From Lachnospiraceae bacterium UBA3772 (GTDB lineage: Bacteria > Bacillota > Clostridia > Lachnospirales > Lachnospiraceae), in contig DFFQ01000155.1 in NCBI GenBank assembly GCA_002371025.1, positions 1 to 11,534 on the forward strand: 11,534 nt of DNA. The letters run 5' to 3'. The position numbers and the translations under genes were made by a program. This document shows positions 6,159-11,534 of the stretch, in pieces; position 1 is the first letter of the stretch; the number at the start of each line of letters is the position of its first letter. Below the pieces are notes generated by a model. The model did not search any database, had not been told where the DNA came from, and saw only the letters and a list, made by a program, of their open reading frames with translations.

Positions 6159-7829
6159 CTAGAAGAGTCCTACTGTATCTCCATTTTCATTTATATCTAT
6201 CATCTCTGCAGCCGGGCGCTTTGGAAGTCCTGGCATAGTCATGATAGAACCAGCTATAGCAACAACAAAACCTGCACCAGCTGACATATAAACTTCTCTT
6301 ATCTCTACAGTAAATCCTTCTGGTCTTCCAAGCTTTGTAGGATCATCTGATAAAGAATACTGAGTCTTTGCCATACATACTGGTGTATTGGTATATCCCA
6401 TCTCTTCAATCTTTTTAATAGCACGGATAGCCTCTGCCGAATAAGTTACATCAGCTGCGCCATATATTTCTGTAGCGATTGTTTTAATCTTATCCATGAT
6501 AGGAAGGTTCTCATCATAGATTGGATGATAATCTGACTTCTTTGTTTCAAGAGTCTTAAGAACTGCTTCAGCAAGAGGGATTCCTCCTTCTCCGCCCTTA
6601 GCCCAAACTTCAGATACTGTTACATCAACATCCATTTCCTTGCAGTACTCTCTGATATATTCAATCTCAGCATCAGTATCTGATACGAACTTATTAAGAG
6701 TAACTACAACAGGAAGTCCAAACTTCTTTAAATTCTCAATATGCTTTCCTAAATTGCAGATACCTGCCTTAAGAGCATCAAGATTTTCATTATTAAGATC
6801 AGTCTTAGCAACTCCACCATTATACTTAAGAGCACGAACAGTAGCTACAAGAACAGCCATATCAGGCTTAAGTCCAGCCATACGGCACTTGATATCAAGG
6901 AACTTTTCAGCACCAAGATCAGCACCAAAACCTGCTTCAGTAACTACATAATCAGCGCACTTAAGAGCTGTCTTTGTAGCACGTACTGAGTTACATCCAT
7001 GAGCAATATTTGCAAATGGTCCACCGTGTACGATCGCTGGATTATTCTCTAAAGACTGGATAACATTTGGCTTAATAGCATCCTTTAAAAGTACAGTCAT
7101 TGCACCTACACATTTAAGATCTGATGCATATATTGGTTCATTGTCATAATTATAAGCAACTATGATACGACCTAATCTCTCTTTTAGATCATCAAGATCA
7201 TCAGCAAGGCAAAGAATTGCCATAACTTCCGATGCAACCGTGATTATAAAATGATCCTCACGAACAACACCATCAGTTCTCTTACCCTGACCGATAGTGA
7301 TATTTCTAAGAGCTCTGTCGTTCATATCAAGACAACGCTTAAATACTATTCTCTTTGGATCAATTCTAAGAGCATTCCCCTGCTGTAAATGATTATCAAG
7401 ACAGGCACATAAAAGATTATTTGCTGAAGTGATAGCATGAAAATCTCCTGTAAAATGAAGATTAAGCTTCTCCATAGGTACAACCTGAGCATATCCGCCA
7501 CCAGCAGCACCACCTTTAATTCCAAAACAAGGTCCAAGGGATGGCTCTCTTAAAGCAACTATAGAATTCTTACCTAACTTTCTTAAAGCATCGCCAAGAC
7601 CAATAGTAACCGTAGTCTTTCCTTCACCAGCAGGTGTTGGGTTAATAGCAGTAACAAGTATCAATTTTCCAGAAGGATTATCTTTGATCCTGTCAATAAA
7701 TTCATCAGAGAATTTTGCCATATTCTTTCCGTAAAGAATAAGATCATCTTCAGAGCAGCCAATCTTCTCAGCAATCACTCTAATATCCTTCATGTCTGCC
7801 TTTTCAGCAATCTCAATATCTGTCAGCAT
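6159..7829 (-). CDS. fhs: Formate--tetrahydrofolate ligase (formyltetrahydrofolate synthetase)
   Basis: This enzyme makes 10-formyl-THF from formate, ATP and tetrahydrofolate, linking formate to purine, serine/glycine and Met-tRNA formylation pathways. The 556 residues match the usual family length of about 556-560. The N-terminus [13 protein letters not shown] is the family start. The ATP loop TPAGEGKTT is at residues 65-73, followed by [21 protein letters not shown] and the HFTGDFHAI segment. The frame stays open upstream to an ATG at 7886, but the ATG at 7829 is preferred: it gives the family N-terminus and has GAGAGG at 7840-7845, 10 nt upstream, while the upstream ATG lacks a ribosome site. 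It is the first gene of the fhs-folD-rimO-pgsA cluster. Presence of fhs alone does not show acetogenesis; many fermenting Clostridia carry it for biosynthesis. Confidence 0.97.
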   Translation of the reverse strand: MLTDIEIAEKADMKDIRVIAEKIGCSEDDLILYGKNMAKFSDEFIDRIKDNPSGKLILVTAINPTPAGEGKTTVTIGLGDALRKLGKNSIVALREPSLGPCFGIKGGAAGGGYAQVVPMEKLNLHFTGDFHAITSANNLLCACLDNHLQQGNALRIDPKRIVFKRCLDMNDRALRNITIGQGKRTDGVVREDHFIITVASEVMAILCLADDLDDLKERLGRIIVAYNYDNEPIYASDLKCVGAMTVLLKDAIKPNVIQSLENNPAIVHGGPFANIAHGCNSVRATKTALKCADYVVTEAGFGADLGAEKFLDIKCRMAGLKPDMAVLVATVRALKYNGGVAKTDLNNENLDALKAGICNLGKHIENLKKFGLPVVVTLNKFVSDTDAEIEYIREYCKEMDVDVTVSEVWAKGGEGGIPLAEAVLKTLETKKSDYHPIYDENLPIMDKIKTIATEIYGAADVTYSAEAIRAIKKIEEMGYTNTPVCMAKTQYSLSDDPTKLGRPEGFTVEIREVYMSAGAGFVVAIAGSIMTMPGLPKRPAAEMIDINENGDTVGLF

Positions 7830-7848
7830 TAATCTTTTACCTCTCTTA

Positions 7849-7875
7849 TAATGTTTTCTCCCGGCTGAAACATTA
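7849..7875 (-). promoter_or_regulatory. Hairpin in the fhs 5' leader
   Basis: On the minus strand TAATGTTT (7875-7868) pairs perfectly with AAACATTA (7856-7849) around an 11-nt loop, CAGCCGGGAGA. The loop is GC-rich in an otherwise AT-rich leader and contains the self-complementary CCGG. The hairpin ends 3 nt before the GAGAGG ribosome site, so it could affect translation initiation. The pairing is directly visible; the function is inferred. Confidence 0.45.
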
Positions 7876-7891
7876 GTTGCAACCATCTAAT

Positions 7892-7920
7892 AAAATAACA
7901 TCTATCAGTCATTAAGTAAA
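7892..7920 (-). promoter_or_regulatory. Possible extended -10 promoter for the fhs cluster
   Basis: Minus strand TTTACT (7920-7915, 4 of 6 to consensus), 17 nt, then TATTTT (7897-7892, 4 of 6) preceded by TG as TGTTATTTT, an extended -10 form. An almost pure A/T stretch lies directly upstream (7921-7952) and could act as an UP element. The predicted transcription start is near 7885, giving a leader of about 56 nt. The motif match is modest; the gap and change of function support a promoter here. Confidence 0.4.
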
Positions 7921-7949
7921 TGAAACATTTAAATATTTAAATAAAAAAT

Positions 7950-10880
7950 TTATTTTACACTGAATTTTTCTTCAAATTCTGTTTCAGTCATAAGGACTCT
8001 TCTAGGTTTTGTGCCTTCTTCTTCTCCTACGACACCAGCTTCACATAGCTGATCCATGATACGGGCAGCTCTGTTAAAACCAATTCTGAAGACCCTCTGA
8101 AGATTTCCTATAGAAGCCTTATCTTTCTCTATTACAAGCTTTGCTGCATCCTCAAAAAGTTCATCATATCTATTATCATCATCAGAATCTGAAGATGAAG
8201 CAACATTAGAAGAACTATTTTCAACAGCATCTGCAATGTTTGAATCATATCCGTTGCCTTCAAAATTCGACTTAATGAAGTCGGTAACTGAATTGATCTC
8301 TTCATCAGATATAAATGCTCCCTGAACTCTCACCGGTTTAGAATAACCCGTTGGGAAGTAAAGCATATCACCATGGCCAAGAAGTTTTTCAGCTCCAACC
8401 ATATCAATGATAGTTCTTGAATCAACACCAGATGAAACAGAAAATGCAATACGGCTTGGAACATTTGCCTTGATAAGTCCTGTAATAACATCAACAGAAG
8501 GTCTCTGAGTTGCAATAATAAGATGAATACCAGCCGCACGAGCAAGCTGTGAAAGTCTTACGATGGAATCTTCAACTTCTCCATGTGCAACCATCATAAG
8601 ATCTGCCAACTCATCTACAATAACCACAATAAGAGGCATCTTCTTTGGTGCTTCTGTTTGTCCCTCTGTCATAAAATCCTCAGGACTATCTTCTAACTTT
8701 TTATTATATCCTTCGATATTTCTTACATTATATTTCGCAAAAAGCTGATAACGTTTCGTCATCTCAATAACAGCCCAGTTAAGAGCTCCAGCAGCTTTCT
8801 TTGGATCTGTTACAACAGGAATAAGAAGATGCGGAATACCATTATAAGGTGCAAGTTCAACCTGTTTTGGATCGATCATTATCATTCTTACTTCATCAGG
8901 ACGGGCCTTAAATAGAATACTCATGATAATAGTATTGATACATACAGATTTACCAGAACCTGTCTGACCCGCAATAAGAAGATGTGGCATCTTTGCAAGA
9001 TTTCCAACTACAGTCTTTCCACCTATATCCTTACCAACTGCAAAACTGATCTTTGAACCTGATTCTCTGAAATCAGCTGATTCTATTAATTCCCTTGCTG
9101 ATACTGCAGCATTTACTTTGTTTGGAACCTCGATACCTATAGCTGATTTACCAGGAATAGGCGCTTCGATTCTTATATCTGTGGCAGCAAGAGCAAGCTT
9201 AATATCATCCTGTAAAGATAAAATCTTACTAACCTTAACACCCACATCCGGCTGCATTTCATAACGGGTAACTGCAGGTCCCTGGCTTACACCAGTCATG
9301 GTTACATTTACTCCAAAGCTCTTTAAAGTTTCAGCAAGTCTGATCTGTGTCTCTCTAACATCCTTCATGGAATCAGAAGAACTGTTCTTCATCTTCTTAA
9401 GAAGTGACGTTGGAGGGAAACGGTATGCATTAATTGCACTGTTACTATTATTAGAAGTATTGATCTCTGATGCTACAGACGCCGTTTCTTTCTCTTTATC
9501 CGCCTTTGTTACCTTCTTACTTTCTTCTACCGGAGCGTTATTTACAGGTAAAGGAGAATCCGCTATTTCTTCTTTTTTGCTGTTATTATCATTAAAGAGT
9601 TCATCCATCTCTCTTCTTACAGTTCCTGTTTTTTCATCATATCTGATATCAGAATCTTCATATAAAGGATCATTGTAAGTCTCTTGTGACGGCTCTAAAT
9701 CAAACTCTTCTGTCTCATTAAAAACAGACTCTTTTTCTGTTTCAAGAGAATCAGTATTTGCGTTTGGTTTCTTAAGAAAATCCGGAATGCTTATCTTCGA
9801 TTCAGTTGAAACCTCATTATACTTAAGATTTTGTATAGTCATACTGTTAGGAAGTGAGATATGTTTTTCCTCAGACTTTGGCGTAAATTCACTTGCTTTA
9901 AGGACTTCATCTGCTTTATCCAAAGTATTTTCATCGACTTTATTAACATCTTCCTTAAATGCCTGAGCTCTTAATTCACTGATAATATCCGTCTTCCTGT
10001 CATGAAATGGATCAGGGATAGCGTCATGGCTTATGTCTCCATCAAGGAGTTCATGAACTTCTTCATCAGCAACAATCACATTTTTCTTTGATTTCTTATT
10101 CTTTATCTTACCATTCTTATCATCAGATGAATCTGAAGTATCTTCCATTACAGCAATTCTGTCAAGAAGTCCTCTTTTCTTCATTGCAGGATGAGTTTCT
10201 TTAATATCGCTTTCCTCAATATCATCATAATTAAGGTTAACAGGATTCATATCTCCTGCCAGATTCTTAATGAAATTAATAAGAGAAATGCCTGTAACTT
10301 CAATGATAGTTACAAATGATAAAACTACAAGAAGGATTATCACACCTACTTTACTAATAAGTTTAATAAGAATGATAGTAAGTCCGCCCGCAAGAATTCC
10401 TCCTCCGGCACGCTTTTCATATCCAAGATTAAACAAAGCTTTAAATGACTTAATATCCGTTCCCGAAAGCAGCTGGAATATGGAAGCAGTTATCACAAAA
10501 GCAATTCCTATCCAGATAATCTTTCTGATAACACTCTTCTTGGGTCCATTTGCAAGAATAAAAGCAATGGCAAGAAAAAAGTATATTGGCATAATATACT
10601 GTATTCTTCCGAAAAATCCGAAGAAAAGACTGCTTATAGCATTCCCTGCCATTCCACAGATACCAAAATTTGCACACATAAGGAAAATTGCAATAGCTAG
10701 ATAAATAAGGAGATAAATCTCCCTTACTCTTTCTGGGCTTAAATCTTTTTCTTCATCATGGATTATCCTTGAAGTTCTCTCCTTAGCTATAGTCTGCTTA
10801 GTTTTAGAAGCAGTCCCAGTATTTTTAGTTGTATTTTTTGTTTTTGAAGTGGATGTACTCCCTGTTTTTTTGGAAGCCAT
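7950..10880 (-). CDS. ftsK: FtsK/SpoIIIE-family DNA translocase
   Basis: This septum-located ATP-driven motor pumps double-stranded DNA during chromosome segregation, and in spore formers into the forespore. The 976 residues begin with a Lys/Thr/Ser-rich cytoplasmic stretch (1-50). Four to five membrane helices lie between about 53 and 205, followed by a long acidic, low-conservation linker (about 210-480). The motor starts near NAYRFPP (about 485). Walker A is GQTGSGKS at 638-645, and the Walker B region is MPLIVVIVDELADLMM with Asp756-Glu757. ATQRPSVDVITG is also present. The last 60 or so residues are a gamma winged-helix domain (NLQRVFRIGFNRAARIMDQL), which reads DNA polarity sequences in this family. 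AAAGGAG directly before the ATG, with about 6 nt spacing, fixes the start. FtsK and SpoIIIE cannot be told apart from sequence alone here. Confidence 0.96.
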   Translation of the reverse strand: MASKKTGSTSTSKTKNTTKNTGTASKTKQTIAKERTSRIIHDEEKDLSPERVREIYLLIYLAIAIFLMCANFGICGMAGNAISSLFFGFFGRIQYIMPIYFFLAIAFILANGPKKSVIRKIIWIGIAFVITASIFQLLSGTDIKSFKALFNLGYEKRAGGGILAGGLTIILIKLISKVGVIILLVVLSFVTIIEVTGISLINFIKNLAGDMNPVNLNYDDIEESDIKETHPAMKKRGLLDRIAVMEDTSDSSDDKNGKIKNKKSKKNVIVADEEVHELLDGDISHDAIPDPFHDRKTDIISELRAQAFKEDVNKVDENTLDKADEVLKASEFTPKSEEKHISLPNSMTIQNLKYNEVSTESKISIPDFLKKPNANTDSLETEKESVFNETEEFDLEPSQETYNDPLYEDSDIRYDEKTGTVRREMDELFNDNNSKKEEIADSPLPVNNAPVEESKKVTKADKEKETASVASEINTSNNSNSAINAYRFPPTSLLKKMKNSSSDSMKDVRETQIRLAETLKSFGVNVTMTGVSQGPAVTRYEMQPDVGVKVSKILSLQDDIKLALAATDIRIEAPIPGKSAIGIEVPNKVNAAVSARELIESADFRESGSKISFAVGKDIGGKTVVGNLAKMPHLLIAGQTGSGKSVCINTIIMSILFKARPDEVRMIMIDPKQVELAPYNGIPHLLIPVVTDPKKAAGALNWAVIEMTKRYQLFAKYNVRNIEGYNKKLEDSPEDFMTEGQTEAPKKMPLIVVIVDELADLMMVAHGEVEDSIVRLSQLARAAGIHLIIATQRPSVDVITGLIKANVPSRIAFSVSSGVDSRTIIDMVGAEKLLGHGDMLYFPTGYSKPVRVQGAFISDEEINSVTDFIKSNFEGNGYDSNIADAVENSSSNVASSSDSDDDNRYDELFEDAAKLVIEKDKASIGNLQRVFRIGFNRAARIMDQLCEAGVVGEEEGTKPRRVLMTETEFEEKFSVK

Positions 10881-10900
10881 ATTTTACTCCTTTATATCAG

Positions 10901-10929
10901 ATAAGGCTCCCCTTTCGGGGAGCCCTTAT
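10901..10929 (-). terminator. GAAA-loop hairpin between pnp and ftsK (terminator or processing stem)
   Basis: Minus-strand arms 10929-10917 and 10912-10901 pair over 12 bp with one bulged G around a GAAA tetraloop. The core is an uninterrupted 8-bp GC-rich stem, GGCTCCCC with GGGGAGCC. It lies 18 bp after the pnp stop and ends 20 bp before the ftsK ATG. The T tract on the coding strand is weak (TTATCTGAT), while the plus strand has a better one (CTTATTATTTTT). Termination may be partial, leaving read-through into ftsK, for which no separate promoter was found. Confidence 0.65.
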
Positions 10930-10947
10930 TATTTTTAAAAATGAGAA

Positions 10948-11534
10948 TTATTCAGCATCCTTAAGACTAAGGCTGATCTTACCCATCTTGTCAATGTCAA
11001 GGACCTTAACGCGTACTGTGTCACCGATATTAACAACATCTTCAACTTTTTCTACTCTTTCTTCAGAAAGCTTAGAAATATGGATCATACCATCCTTATT
11101 AGGTGAAAGCTGTACAAATGCACCAAATGGCATGATTCTGACAACCTTACCTTCATATGTCTTACCAACTTCGATTGGATCAACAATAAGATGGATCATC
11201 TTGATTGCTTTATCCATACCTGCCTGCTCAACACCACATACTGATACGCGTCCATCATCTGTGATATCAATCTTAACGCCAGTCTCCTCAATGATAGTAT
11301 TGATAGTCTTACCACGCTGTCCGATAACTTCACCAATCTTTTCTGGATCGATCTGCATCTGAACAATCTTAGGAGCGTATTCATTAACTGTAGGACGTGG
11401 AGCTGGGATGCACTTAAGCATTACTTCATTTAAGATATACATTCTTGCTTCACGAGTTCTTGCGATAGCTTCCTTAATGATATCGTTTGTAAGACCATGA
11501 ATCTTAATATCCATCTGGATAGCTGTGATACCCT
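10948..11534 (-). CDS. pnp: Polyribonucleotide nucleotidyltransferase (PNPase), partial, C-terminal part
   Basis: PNPase is a phosphorolytic 3'-to-5' exoribonuclease. The window holds its last 194 codons, and the frame runs off the right edge. The visible part starts in the second RNase PH-like core with GITAIQMDIKI, a strongly conserved family stretch. An EARMYILNEVM helix follows. Then comes the KH RNA-binding domain with the GxxG loop inside GEVIGQRGKTI, and finally an S1 domain (GKVVRIMPFGAFVQL ... DGMIHISKLSEERV ... VRVKVLDID) ending in KISLSLKDAE. Both RNA-binding domains appear complete. The stop is TAA at 10950-10948, followed by the hairpin at 10901-10929 and then ftsK. The missing N-terminal part would make up roughly 500 further residues of the usual length of about 700. 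Confidence 0.97.
   Translation of the reverse strand, partial: GITAIQMDIKIHGLTNDIIKEAIARTREARMYILNEVMLKCIPAPRPTVNEYAPKIVQMQIDPEKIGEVIGQRGKTINTIIEETGVKIDITDDGRVSVCGVEQAGMDKAIKMIHLIVDPIEVGKTYEGKVVRIMPFGAFVQLSPNKDGMIHISKLSEERVEKVEDVVNIGDTVRVKVLDIDKMGKISLSLKDAE

Noticed and set aside
7830..7886. N-terminal extension of fhs from the ATG at 7886
   Set aside because: The added 19 residues are basic and not family-like, the upstream ATG lacks a ribosome site, and the extension overlaps the leader hairpin and predicted transcript start.
7830..7890. Tetrahydrofolate riboswitch ahead of fhs
   Set aside because: The leader is too short and its single hairpin does not match the pseudoknotted THF riboswitch pattern I know.
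7927..7942. 16-bp AT-only palindrome as a specific operator
   Set aside because: In an AT-only stretch such symmetry can easily occur by chance; no known operator motif was recognised.
10270..10704. Plus-strand ORF of 144 codons opposite the FtsK membrane region
   Set aside because: The hydrophobic look comes from the complement of membrane-helix codons; the minus-strand frame is clearly real.
10829..11362. Plus-strand ORF of 177 codons opposite pnp and the start of ftsK
   Set aside because: It is antisense to clear PNPase KH/S1 and FtsK coding sequence, has no recognisable domain and no ribosome site; low stop frequency there follows from the codon use of the real genes.
1..11534. Mobile elements, CRISPR arrays, tRNA or rRNA genes, phage or defence genes
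   Set aside because: No transposase, integrase, regularly spaced repeats, RNA-gene signatures or defence domains were seen; nearly all DNA is occupied by conserved minus-strand genes.

Overview
The window is AT-rich and every recognisable gene lies on the minus strand, so transcription runs from high to low coordinates. The gene content and order (pnp, ftsK/spoIIIE, fhs, folD, rimO, pgsA, then a biotin-dependent sodium-pump decarboxylase operon), strong GGAGG-type ribosome sites and short intergenic gaps fit an anaerobic Clostridia genome, most likely Lachnospiraceae (Butyrivibrio-like). The family assignment is inference from protein style and synteny; no rRNA or other species marker is present.

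Layout in transcription order. (1) 11534-10948: the 3' end of pnp (PNPase KH and S1 domains), followed by a strong GAAA-loop hairpin (10901-10929). (2) 10880-7950: a complete 976-residue FtsK/SpoIIIE DNA translocase. (3) A 120-bp gap with a probable promoter and a 5'-leader hairpin. (4) 7829-3377: a tight four-gene cluster, fhs - folD - rimO - pgsA, with gaps of about 11-15 bp. It combines one-carbon folate metabolism, ribosomal protein S12 methylthiolation and phospholipid head-group synthesis. (5) A 117-bp gap holding a near-consensus promoter and, just downstream of it, an intrinsic terminator ahead of the next gene. (6) 3259-1: an operon for a membrane-bound, biotin-dependent, Na+-translocating acyl-CoA decarboxylase. 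Its order is carboxyltransferase (alpha), OadG-like subunit with a lipoprotein-type N-terminal domain, biotin carrier protein, and OadB/GcdB/MmdB-type beta subunit cut by the left edge.

In the last operon the carboxyltransferase should move CO2 from an acyl-CoA to biotin on the carrier protein. The beta subunit then decarboxylates the biotin and exports Na+, with the OadG-like protein holding the complex at the membrane. The substrate is probably methylmalonyl-CoA, but this is not proven because the carboxyltransferase differs from the usual family motifs.

Most of the window is ordinary housekeeping DNA. No mobile element, CRISPR array, tRNA or rRNA was seen. The points that deserve a second look are the promoter-then-terminator leader of the decarboxylase operon (with a possible 12-codon ORF through the terminator), the extracytoplasmic lipoprotein domain fused to OadG, the divergent carboxyltransferase active-site loops, and the hairpin leader of fhs.
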